The notes beneath the pieces were generated by a model that ran no database searches, was not told the origin of the DNA, and saw only the letters and a list, made by a program, of their open reading frames with translations. A program made the position numbers and the translations under genes. A stretch of 17,152 bases of DNA from Trichomonas tenax (lineage: Eukaryota; Parabasalia; Trichomonadida; Trichomonadidae), in contig JALKBU010001077.1 in assembly GCA_023091735.1 (NCBI GenBank), positions 1 to 17,152 of the forward strand, given 5' to 3'. Positions 1 through 7,392 of this stretch are shown in pieces (the stretch's first letter is position 1; every line of letters starts with the position of its first letter).

Positions 1-240
1 AATATAGACTTTGTTAGCTAATTCTTTAATATATCATGCACAACATGATTTTGTACATTGGGGTTCAATAACTTCGCAAAAAGTTAATCCAGTGAGTTAA
101 AAAACGAGTTTCGCCGACTTTGAGTATAAAAATTTAATTGTCCTATATTTCAAATTATCATCAAACGCTATCATTGAACATTCATTGCATACATGTGTTC
201 CAATTTAAATGATTTTGTGAATATTAAACTTTGTTTCATA

Positions 241-272
241 TACCCAGATGTTCGACAAGATGCAAGTCCCCT
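241..272 (+). repeat. 32-bp inverted repeat, left copy
   Basis: Starts TACCCAGATGTTCGACAAGA. The reverse complement of 1191-1222 matches all 32 bases except one (C versus T near the right end). Flanking sequence on either side does not obviously match. In the right copy these bases lie at the upstream end of the minus-strand transposase relic. The left copy therefore faces the opposite way, with 918 bp between the two. It may be a terminal inverted repeat, or a small inverted duplication left by rearrangement. Confidence 0.85.
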
Positions 273-331
273 GCTTAATTTGTGAGGTTTACACAACGAT
301 GGCCATTTTGATGAATGCTTGCAGGAGGTTG

Positions 332-472
332 CTACGGGGCAGACCCTAATCTTGAGGTCAGAGCTTCGGCAAAACTCTTAGTTTCAACATGAGGAACAGT
401 CCAGTGTCCTCTGCATAGTCTAACAACCACTTTCTTCACCTTGATATTCAAATTATCCAGATATCTATTCGG
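332..472 (-). other. 47-codon coding-like open stretch, unassigned
   Basis: On the minus strand an open frame runs between a TGA (473-475) and a TAG (332-334) and reads as normal-looking protein, including KVKKVVVRLCRGHWTVPHVE and then KSFAEALTSRLG. There is no convincing start codon and I do not recognise a family. It lies downstream, on the same strand, of the DDE transposase relic and inside the 32-bp inverted repeats, so it may be another piece of the same element. Low confidence that it was ever coding. Confidence 0.25.
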
Positions 473-736
473 TCAACCATGAATTTTTGCCCTGGATTGA
501 GTGAGCAAGTTACATGTGGACATCAAAAAGCTAAACTAGGCCAAAAAATAATGTTCAAGTGTAGACTTTTCAAAAGTTTCAAGTTATATCTCCATCACCA
601 AATACTTTTTTCGCTTTTCATGACGATATACATAAACTAGAGGCAATGCTCATTTCAACTACACTACTACGTGTTCACACATCATAGAATCTGATAGAAA
701 GAAATATCATCTTTATAATCAAACAATTTGTAATTT

Positions 737-1215
737 TTATTCTTCATCTGAAGAGGGTAAAAAGTCGGGGTCATGCTCGTCGACGATTTCTTCATCATTG
801 CTTTCTGTGTTGAAATCTTCTTTGATAACTGGCCTGCGTGTAGGAGCAAAGTTTTCGAGCCTTGTGCCAGGAATTCTCCATGCAGTGATTAAAGTTGAAA
901 AGCTCACTTTCTTCCAAATATTAAGAAACATTGTCGCCGCTTCAACTTTCGAAAATGGAGTTGGAGACTCAAATATCCGATCTACACACATTCTTGCAGC
1001 AGTTTGCTTGATCGCTCCGAACACAAAGCGATCAAGCGGCTGATATTCATAGGTCCCACTTGTAGGGATCCAAATGATGTATGAGGCGTATATTGTATAC
1101 TTTCAATACTGTTCATGATTTGTATCAGTTCCAGGTGGCTGACCATGGCCAAATTGAAATAATTGTTATCGTCCGTTGCCCCCGGCCTAAAGGGAACTTG
1201 CATCTTGTCGAACAT
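737..1215 (-). pseudogene. decayed DDE (pogo/Tigger-like) transposase, C-terminal part
   Basis: The minus strand encodes the end of a DDE-superfamily transposase. In one frame it reads IIWIPTSGTYEYQPLD, then RFVFGAIKQTAARM, and ends in an acidic tail DPDFLPSSDEE with its stop at 737-739. The block 'P-x(n)-QPLD-x-x-VFG-x-(I/L)K' is the classic region around the last catalytic Asp of pogo/Tigger/CENP-B-type DDE enzymes. The upstream piece (LELIQIMNSIESIQYTP, preceded by DNN) lies in another frame, so at least one frameshift occurs near 1065-1085. The N-terminus and first catalytic Asp are not present. No ATG-initiated frame spans the whole region. It is an inactive relic; the exact transposon family is inference. 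Confidence 0.7.
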
Positions 1216-1222
1216 CTGGGTA
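1191..1222 (-). repeat. 32-bp inverted repeat, right copy
   Basis: Reverse complement of 241-272 with one mismatch. It coincides with the 5' (upstream) edge of the recognisable minus-strand transposase reading frame, where it would encode MFDKMQVPF. Beyond it the sequence becomes AT-rich and non-coding. Confidence 0.85.
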
Positions 1223-1647
1223 TTTTAATGTTTTGCTTCGTTAATAAGTTCATTATTTTGTTGTTATATTTAATATATGTCATAAAAAATATTTGCATCT
1301 ACAATCTTGAAATATTAGGATATGTTTCTTAAAAAATAATGAATCAATATCTAATTCAAATTAACATAAATCGCTTGCTTATTTATGGTTTTATAGAATA
1401 TCATCTATTTTATGGATCCTTAAAATGAATATTTGAAATATGAAAAATGTATAATTTAACAAAATTAATGTATGTTTGATATATCACCAAACAGATTATA
1501 GTATTCACCTTTTACTAATGAATATAGGTTGAATTATTATTATTTTAAGATCAGACAAAATGATTAAAAAATAAATAGGGTCTAAAAAGTGCAAATCCCC
1601 TTCTATAACATCACTTTTTATACGTTTTATATTTTTTTTAAATCCAA
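1223..1647. other. AT-rich spacer upstream of IFT46
   Basis: Very AT-rich with no supported gene. An antisense open frame that overlaps the IFT46 start is low-complexity and looks spurious. The last 26 bases hold a T-run and an ACGTTT motif, described separately. Confidence 0.6.
1622..1627 (+). promoter_or_regulatory. candidate ACGTTT promoter motif of IFT46
   Basis: ACGTTT ends 20 nt before the IFT46 ATG and is followed by a T-run. The same hexamer, in either orientation, lies within about 25 nt of the start codons at 6809, 8571 and 14628. A core-promoter role is inferred only from this recurrence. Confidence 0.35.
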
Positions 1648-2742
1648 ATGAATCTTTCATCAAACGACCAACTCTTGATGGGAAACGACGGAACACCAGA
1701 TATTCAGCCAAATTCACAATACGACCAATCAATAAACTTCAGCGACAGCGATTCAGGTCAAGATTATCAAATGAACCAAAACCAGCCACAATTTAACCCC
1801 GGAGAGTATAGTCCACGTCCAGGAATGGACCCAATGCAAGGAGGACGCCCACAGGGCCCAGGAAGCGCCGGATTACGACATTCTGGAGGATCCGACGACC
1901 AATTCGGCGGTTTTGGCGGCTTCAACACCCGTGGTGGATTTGGTAGATCGAACTTCGGCGGAAACGATGACCTCGGAATAGGTTCTTCCGGTGGAATGGG
2001 CGGATTCGGCGGAAGCAACTTCGGTGGCTTCAGTCCGAGCGGTGCAGGTGGCGGATTCGACTTCGGAAACGATCCTGCTACAAGATCTCCAGAACTTGTC
2101 GAATTATTCGGCTTGATCACAGAATTCCAGCCTACAAGGACAGAATTACCGCCTCATTTCAAGCCGTTCTTACCAGATTTGATACCAGCTATCGGTTCTA
2201 TCGATGCTTTCATCAAAGTTCCAAGGCCAGACGACGAATTCGAGCCTCTCGGTTTAACAATACTCGATGAGCCTACAATCGGCTGCTCAGACCCACAGAT
2301 TATCCGTATGCAGCTCCGCGAGAAGTACGGCATCGTTTCTAACAAAGAAGGTGATGGATATATCGGTTATATCGAGGATTTGGAGAACAACCAGAAGGAG
2401 CTCGACACGTTCCTTGAGAACTATGAAGAACTCATTCGTGATCGTCCACCACCGACAATCGTTTATTCCTACAAGATGCCAGATCTCAACGAACTTCTCT
2501 TGGAGTGGCCAGCAGACCTCGAAAAGGCGCTTCAGTCCATTCCGCTGCCAAGCGCTGACATGGATCTCACCATCGAAGAGTACGCGAAAATTATTTGCGC
2601 ATTTTTGGATATCCCTGTCAAAGGAAACATCATTGAGTCTCTTCACGTGTTGTTCACACTGTTCATGACATTCGAAGAGAACCAGCACTTCCCAGAAAAC
2701 GACGCTCCTAAAGCTCCAGGTGAGGAAAGGATTTTCCTCTAA
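1648..2742 (+). CDS. IFT46: intraflagellar transport protein 46 (IFT46)
   Basis: A 364-residue subunit of the IFT-B complex, which carries cargo (outer dynein arms in algae) along flagella. Residues ~150-350 match the IFT46 C-terminal domain: VELFGLITEFQPTRTELPPH, FKPFLPDLIPAIGSIDAFIK, VPRPDDEFEPLGLTILDEP, then YKMPDLNELLLEWP and ICAFLDIPVKGNIIESLHVLF. Family members share the order 'F.PT.TE.PP.FKPF.PD.IPA.GDIDAF.KVPRPD' and 'ILDEP..SDP'. Residues 1-150 are unlike the usual acidic N-terminus: Asn/Gln/Ser-rich to ~50, then Gly/Phe-rich with seven FG dipeptides at 84-140. The start is the first ATG after a T-rich leader and no upstream in-frame ATG was found. The stop codon overlaps TAAA. It is the only intact plus-strand gene in the window. 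Confidence 0.93.
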   Translation: MNLSSNDQLLMGNDGTPDIQPNSQYDQSINFSDSDSGQDYQMNQNQPQFNPGEYSPRPGMDPMQGGRPQGPGSAGLRHSGGSDDQFGGFGGFNTRGGFGRSNFGGNDDLGIGSSGGMGGFGGSNFGGFSPSGAGGGFDFGNDPATRSPELVELFGLITEFQPTRTELPPHFKPFLPDLIPAIGSIDAFIKVPRPDDEFEPLGLTILDEPTIGCSDPQIIRMQLREKYGIVSNKEGDGYIGYIEDLENNQKELDTFLENYEELIRDRPPPTIVYSYKMPDLNELLLEWPADLEKALQSIPLPSADMDLTIEEYAKIICAFLDIPVKGNIIESLHVLFTLFMTFEENQHFPENDAPKAPGEERIFL

Positions 2743-2743
2743 A
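2740..2743 (+). terminator. TAAA overlapping the IFT46 stop codon
   Basis: The stop codon TAA plus the next A forms TAAA. In Trichomonas vaginalis a UAAA tetranucleotide at or near the stop codon acts as the polyadenylation signal (established knowledge). Its use here is inferred. Confidence 0.4.
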
Positions 2744-3483
2744 TAAGCTTTGTTATTTCGTTTAATACCACTTTGTTAGTTTCAATATTAATTTCTGATT
2801 AATAAAACTTCTTGAATTATCTTTTTTCCCATTCCAACAAGCTTTTGATTATATATTATTAAGCTTGCTAATTTGGTTTTGTTTTTAAAGGGAAGGCCAA
2901 GTTTTTAAAATCATTTTGATAAAGTTATATTTTGAAAGGAAATAACTTTTCCATTATACCATTCAAAACTATTAATATTTTGAAAATGTTGACATTCTTA
3001 ATGGCGAACTCGGCTGCAAAGGCGTCACTCATATGACAACAAAACAGATGTATAGGGTATATGACAGCTACGGCAGAAATTCTTTTGAAAAGAATCAAAA
3101 AGTAATTTCATTGTTCTGAATGCTATTACGGCGATTTGAAAAATTCAATATTGATGTAGATATCGATTATCTATTAATCAATATCGATATATGTTAATTA
3201 ATAGATATATAATGTGTCAAGAAACCTCCAATGCATCACAAGACTGATGATAGATGTCAATATATGTTATCAGATTTCTTTGATCATCTACATGTATTTG
3301 GATGCTATAGAGTTTTCTAGACACCATATATAGTACCGCTCTGTCTTGATTTGGACATCTATTGCCTTCTTGAGGGGTCAAAAGCACCTCATTTTTCTGA
3401 GGAGGAGAACATCAAAGGAGCAGAGTGTTTATTCAATAGCTCATTTGGATTTTAAGATTTGAATTATTTCAAGTGACTTCATT
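2743..3483. other. gene-poor spacer between IFT46 and the ankyrin relic
   Basis: AT-rich downstream flank of IFT46. It contains a hairpin-forming sequence at 3169-3206. On the minus strand, about 3230-3420 has an open stretch reading roughly EVLLTPQEGNRCPNQDRAVL that I cannot assign. No gene is supported. Confidence 0.5.
3169..3206. repeat. 10-bp inverted repeat with 18-nt loop
   Basis: ATCTATTAAT at 3169-3178 is the exact reverse complement of ATTAATAGAT at 3197-3206. The loop contains the palindrome ATATCGATAT (3181-3190). The sequence is AT-rich, so chance formation is plausible. No function assigned. Confidence 0.5.
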
Positions 3484-3970
3484 TCGATTGCAATTGATAA
3501 TAAAGATTTATATCAAATGATGATAAAATGTGAATGATTGATTTGATGTCATAATGATAACCAAATGCGAATATTTAATAAATCTCCTATCGACATTAGC
3601 TCCATGCTCAAGAAGATATTGAATGATTCAAGAGATTTGATTTCGATTGCAATTGATAATGGAGATCTATATCAGAATGATGATAAAATGTGAATGATTT
3701 ATATCATATCATGTTGATGATAAAATATGAACGATTGACGTAATGTCATAACGATAATAAAATGTTAAAGAGTGATTACATATCATAATGATGATAAAAT
3801 GAAAACGATTCTTTAGTTTGATGTTGACATCAGCTCCATGATCAACTAAATATTGAACGATTTCATTTCAATTGCAATTGATAATGGAGATCTATATCGC
3901 AATGATGACAAAATATGAATGATAGATTCTATATCATAATGATGATAAAATATGAATGATTGATTCTATA
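3484..3970 (-). pseudogene. decayed ankyrin-repeat protein gene fragment
   Basis: Read on the minus strand, pieces of ankyrin repeats survive in different frames: EIVQYLVDHGADVNIK at 3806-3864 and IIQYLLEHGANVD at 3591-3627. Both match the ankyrin helix-2/turn consensus 'EIV.YL..HGA.VN'. Three copies of a sequence that reads RSPLSIAIE (about 3484-3511, 3643-3670, 3870-3896) match the start of an ankyrin repeat ('G.TPLH.A.E'). The surviving frames are joined by stops and frameshifts and by copies of a ~37-bp AT-rich repeat, and no start codon or continuous ORF exists. Ankyrin-repeat proteins are a very large family in trichomonads. Confidence 0.7.
3512..3970. repeat. ~37-bp interspersed short repeat, about 8 degenerate copies
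   Basis: The plus-strand consensus is roughly TCATAATGATGATAAAATAT followed by GAATGATTGATT. Degenerate copies begin near 3512, 3549, 3670, 3711, 3746, 3782, 3895 and 3933; some are adjacent and others are separated by ankyrin-repeat pieces. On the minus strand a unit reads IIHILSSL in one frame, but stops follow. Copies diverge by several bases, so the array is old or decaying. Confidence 0.7.
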
Positions 3971-4421
3971 TTATAAAAGCTTTGTTTCTGTGATGTTCGG
4001 GTAATCTAATAAAACTGTTCTTTCAAAACACTTGATTTGGTCTCATAGAAGGGCGGGCAAATTTTATTCATCTTTCTGGATTCGCTCAACTTTGCTTGAA
4101 TCAACATTGCGAAAAGAAACAATTTATTCTACAGAGAGTTTTAATTTGTTTTTGCTGAGGATTGATCTACATCATTAATATTTTCCCTTCAAATTATAGG
4201 ATAGGGGCTCAAACTATGGAAAAATTAGGTAATTTAAAAAAAATATTAAACGCATACATCTGTAACTTAGTATTAGCACATTTTACATTCATGATCAAAA
4301 TTTGCAAAAAAAAAACAGCTATATATTAGCCGACTCCAGTTAAATAGGGTAGATAAGTATATGTGGTAAATTAGAAGTTCGATTAGTAGATTTTTGTATT
4401 CACATTTTTTATTGCATGAAC
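3971..4421. other. AT-rich spacer downstream of the CHMP1-like gene
   Basis: Contains a run of nine A residues near 4305. On the minus strand it is the 3' flank of the CHMP1-like gene, with AATAAA about 10 nt past its stop codon. No gene recognised. Confidence 0.6.
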
Positions 4422-4976
4422 TTATGCTCCAACTGGGCCAGCCTTTCCAGATGGTGCTGCCTCTGGTGTGTCAGCAATTGGAATTTCTGGGACTTCCATA
4501 TCCATTTCGACCATAATTTCGTTTTCGAGAGCAGAAAGAAGATCCTCACCCTCAGCTTCGACATCGCCTTCGACGGCTGTAATGATTTGGTTCGTTTCGC
4601 TAACTCTTCCACGGATTTTATCGTATTTAACTGCAGCAGCAGCGATCTTCTCCATATTCATCTGTCCAACAGATTTCTCAAGTTCCTTGACAACAGCGTC
4701 TAAGCTCTGAGCCATCTTCTTCTGGACTTCCGCCATCTTGAGATCGAGAACCATTGAAGAGATTTTAGCGGCATTCTGCTGAAGGAGAAGTGCCTGCTGC
4801 TGTGATTTGATAGCGTTGTTGGCGTAAACTTTAGCGAATTCTCTTTGACCCTTCTTTAATGCTGCTTTTGCTTTGTTACGCTCCTTTTCTGCATTTTTCT
4901 CTTCGCGGGCGGCCTCCTTGTTGAGCCTCTTCTCTTGGATCCTCAAATTGAGCTGCATATCGAGTGTGCTCGCCAT
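4422..4976 (-). CDS. CHMP1: ESCRT-III subunit, CHMP1/Did2 (Vps46)-like
   Basis: A 184-residue Snf7-fold protein. ESCRT-III subunits polymerise on membranes to bud and cut vesicles, and act in multivesicular-body sorting and cytokinesis; CHMP1 recruits the Vps4 ATPase. The basic N-terminal helices (residues 10-60) include LRIQEKRLNKEAAREEKNAE and KVYANNAIKSQQQ, like CHMP1 'ARVYAENAIRKKNE'. Residues 70-130 (AAKISSMVLDLKMAEVQKKM, SLDAVVKELEKSVGQMNMEK) follow the CHMP1 pattern. Length is close to the ~196 residues of animal CHMP1. The usual C-terminal MIM1 helix (D..L..RL..LR) is absent; the tail instead reads EVPEIPIADTPEA (161-173), proline-rich and MIM2-like. The gene stands alone, with the POC1-like gene upstream on the same strand. 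Family assignment is firm, CHMP1 subtype good. Confidence 0.85.
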   Translation of the reverse strand: MASTLDMQLNLRIQEKRLNKEAAREEKNAEKERNKAKAALKKGQREFAKVYANNAIKSQQQALLLQQNAAKISSMVLDLKMAEVQKKMAQSLDAVVKELEKSVGQMNMEKIAAAAVKYDKIRGRVSETNQIITAVEGDVEAEGEDLLSALENEIMVEMDMEVPEIPIADTPEAAPSGKAGPVGA

Positions 4977-5594
4977 CTTTATAAATTTGACACTTTCGGT
5001 GAATTATTGAGAATAAAGTATTCCAAAGCCTCTTAGCGCAGGAAAACACGAATTTCAAATAAAAACAGCAACTTTTATATAACGAAATCTGACTTTTGAC
5101 ATGTAAACATCTCACATTGATTATTACATGTCAATTGATAAAATGGCTGGTCTCTATTTTTCTCATTCTAAACATATATTTTTGGATATCTGATGATAGA
5201 ATAAGCATTTATCATAAAGGTTTCACTAAATTATATATCACAAAATCCTTTTATTGCTCATCTAGTTAAAAAATGAAATCATATTCAATCTTTAAAAGCA
5301 ATATTGGAAAGTAATTTTTTAAAATATCTGTTTTAGGTCTATATAAGCATATATTTAAGGTTTTGGGCTTGATTTCATTTTCCTAAAAGCATAATTTACT
5401 TGTCGGATTTTTAAACTTCTTATTAATTAAGACAAAGATATTTAACTAGTGACATTTTATATGATACAGAATCTATTTATATATGTAGGAATCGAATAAG
5501 CGTCTTTACAAACGGTGAGAATATAAAAGAAATTCTAATTCAAGATCAAAATGAAATAAGTTATTGGATTCATATAAAACATATTCAAAACACT
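4977..5594. other. spacer between POC1-like and CHMP1-like genes
   Basis: A 618-bp AT-rich spacer. The end nearest CHMP1 holds the candidate promoter motif at 4998-5009. No other gene supported: the minus-strand open frame reaching to about 5115 reads as non-protein-like and overlaps CHMP1 out of frame. Confidence 0.6.
4998..5009 (-). promoter_or_regulatory. candidate promoter motif CAATAATTCACC of CHMP1
   Basis: On the gene's sense strand CAATAATTCACC begins 33 nt before the CHMP1 ATG. A near-identical CAATAATTCTCC begins 27 nt before the CCT alpha ATG. It may be an initiator-type element for these two genes; inferred from similarity and position only. Confidence 0.4.
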
Positions 5595-5597
5595 TTA
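5594..5597 (-). terminator. TAAA overlapping the POC1-like stop codon
   Basis: On the minus strand the stop codon and following base read TAAA, the trichomonad polyadenylation-signal pattern. Use inferred. Confidence 0.4.
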
Positions 5598-6809
5598 CTC
5601 ATTTAAAACAATCTTTGATAATGAATTGATTCGATCTTCTTGCTCGTGAACTTTTACAACCATTTGATTTGCGAGAGACGTCAAGTCTTGCAATTGCTTG
5701 AAGATGACTTCAAGTTTAGATTCGACTGAATCATTGACATTCACTCTAATTGGCTCCGCTTTCTTCTCTGCATTGACTTCTTCGACATTCTGTGGTGTTT
5801 CTCTTGGCGCTGACACTGTTTGTTTTGCTTCTTTCTTATCAACTTGGATCTTGTTTCCATTTTTGTCGACCCAAACAGGTTTGAACTTGTCCTTTGGCAT
5901 GTTCCAGCTGATGACAACACCATCCACATCTGTCGTAACGAAGATCTTTCCGGAAGGAGACCAAGCGCATGCAACTCCGGCTGATTTATGAGCTTCGAAA
6001 GAATACAAGAGTGATGATGATTCCAAGCTGAATATCTTCTGTAAGTTTGATCTCGATGAAGCAAGTAAGAAAGGAGATGTTGGATTGAACGCAACACAAT
6101 TGGAATCTTCATTATAAGCTTGAACTAATTCGCCTGTTTTGACATCCCAAACAGTGATGTGTTTGTCTGTTGTTGTTGCAGCAATGAAGGAGCCTGTGAA
6201 ATCAAACGAGAGTGATGAGATCTCACATCTCTTGTTGATGCGTAAGAGTTTTGCCCATTTCACAGCATTCTTGTTGCTGTCTTTGCTTTTATTTTTAATA
6301 ACTTGCGCTAAGTCCCAAATCATGAGTGTTCCTTGGGAATCTCCAGAAGCAACGATCGTAGATGTCTTGTCTGCAGCCACTGCTGTAACTTGGCACGGAT
6401 GTTCTTTAAAAGAAGTGATGAATTTCAATTCATTTGTCCAAAGTTTTACGTTTTTGTCATTAGATCCTGTAAGAACGCACTGGCCTTTGTCTGAATATGC
6501 CATATCATTGATTGCTCCTGAGTGTCCAACAGTGATATACGTAGATGTCAATCCATGATTTGGCCAGAGTCCGATTTTGCCGGAAAGAGAGCCACCATAG
6601 ATGACACTTCCATCACCATTGAAAATGGCAATAGTTGGATCGAAGTTTGCAGCTTTAAAAGCGTGTGGCCTTCTTTTATCTCCGACTGTGTAATTATATA
6701 TCGCATTGCATCGCGAAACGATGAGAACTTTCTTTTCTTCAGCTCCAAAGCGCACTGTCGTTATCCCTTTCTCCGGAATAACAGTGTGCGCAATATATCC
6801 ACTATCCAT
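5595..6809 (-). CDS. POC1: POC1-like WD40 centriole/basal-body protein
   Basis: A 404-residue protein with a WD40 propeller and a C-terminal coiled coil. POC1 binds centriole and basal-body walls and stabilises them. Blades are visible at about residues 60-82 (IFNGDGSVIYGGSLSGKIGL), 95-124 (GHSGAINDMAYSDKGQ to NVKLW), 137-165 (HPCQVTAVAADK to TLMIWD), 195-222 (CEISSLSFDFTGSFIAATTT, ITVWD), 236-262 and 273-302 (EAHKSAGVACAWSPSGKIFV). The last blades align with POC1 'HQGPATAVAFS.SG..FASG..D..V..W'. A lysine-rich linker (310-355) leads to SVESKLEVIFKQLQDLTSLA (361-380) and a heptad-like end, matching the POC1 C-terminal domain ('LE.I..QLD.LT..V..LE.RL'). The start is the first ATG after a leader with AAACGT. 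Other WD40 proteins (e.g. katanin p80) fit less well. Confidence 0.78.
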   Translation of the reverse strand: MDSGYIAHTVIPEKGITTVRFGAEEKKVLIVSRCNAIYNYTVGDKRRPHAFKAANFDPTIAIFNGDGSVIYGGSLSGKIGLWPNHGLTSTYITVGHSGAINDMAYSDKGQCVLTGSNDKNVKLWTNELKFITSFKEHPCQVTAVAADKTSTIVASGDSQGTLMIWDLAQVIKNKSKDSNKNAVKWAKLLRINKRCEISSLSFDFTGSFIAATTTDKHITVWDVKTGELVQAYNEDSNCVAFNPTSPFLLASSRSNLQKIFSLESSSLLYSFEAHKSAGVACAWSPSGKIFVTTDVDGVVISWNMPKDKFKPVWVDKNGNKIQVDKKEAKQTVSAPRETPQNVEEVNAEKKAEPIRVNVNDSVESKLEVIFKQLQDLTSLANQMVVKVHEQEDRINSLSKIVLNE

Positions 6810-7392
6810 TATTATGTACGTTTAAAAAATTATGCATTTGACATGTAATTCGATTTTTTGACAAATAAACTAAAGTTTTACTCGCCATAATAAAATACCC
6901 ATTTTTTCATTTCGATATTAACCAAATCAATAATTAATCATATCAAAATATACAAGACAATGTCATGAACAATATATATAATAATGATAGAATTGTTACC
7001 TCTAGTTGTTTTTTTTTTTGCAATTTTCCGCTTTTCCACATTTTAAACTAAAATTCATTTAAATAAATTGAACTATGCTCGCAGTGAATCAATTTTTGAA
7101 TGCTAATGTTAGAAGTGATTGAAGAACTTATTGAAGATGAATCTAAATATGGTAAATGCTTATTCTTTCCCCACAGAAACGAACAAATATTTCATCTTTG
7201 ATTCAAGTATTTTAATAATTAAGATTATATTAGTTTTTGGGTGCGAAGAATATGGATTTGTTTGTTTCTGTTATTCAATCATTACTAGCGTTCACACTTA
7301 AATAATCAATGAACACTTTTTAATATTTTTTTTCATAAAACGATTTCTAATAATTTAAGTAACACAGACAAATAAATTTTACATCACAACAA
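6810..7392. other. AT-rich spacer between coiled-coil and POC1-like genes
   Basis: Contains the POC1 upstream region, a T-run of about ten near 7010, and short plus-strand open stretches at about 7100-7301 that read as hydrophobic low-complexity peptide. One stretch near 7106-7190 reads EVIEELIEDESKYGKCLFF in frame, possibly a tiny gene scrap, but it has no support. Confidence 0.5.
6818..6823 (-). promoter_or_regulatory. candidate AAACGT promoter motif of POC1-like gene
   Basis: On the sense strand TTTTTTAAACGTAC lies just upstream of the ATG, with AAACGT ending 8 nt before the ATG. It is the same hexamer as at 1622-1627 in reverse orientation. Function inferred from recurrence near starts. 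Confidence 0.35.

Noticed and set aside
798..1043. Plus-strand 81-codon frame
   Set aside because: Antisense to the transposase relic, whose minus-strand frame carries a recognisable DDE block.
1505..1732. Minus-strand 75-codon frame overlapping the IFT46 start
   Set aside because: Its C-terminal half is Ile/Leu low-complexity from AT-rich spacer, and it overlaps the start of a firmly identified gene.
2287..2688. Two 133-codon frames within IFT46 (plus 2267-2668, minus 2287-2688)
   Set aside because: Shadows of the IFT46 coding frame.
3512..3970. Possible CRISPR-like or regularly spaced array
   Set aside because: Repeats are degenerate and not regularly spaced by unique spacers; pieces of an ankyrin gene lie between them, in what looks like eukaryotic nuclear DNA.
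4876..5115. Minus-strand 79-codon frame overlapping the CHMP1 5' end
   Set aside because: Different frame from CHMP1 and unlike any known family. It could be read as an upstream extension only by ignoring the good CHMP1 start.
6139..6558. 139-codon plus-strand frame
   Set aside because: Antisense to the WD40 propeller of the POC1-like gene, without protein-like features of its own.
7119..7301. 60-codon plus-strand frame
   Set aside because: Hydrophobic, AT-driven sequence with no motif, and the preceding nucleotides show no promoter-like element.
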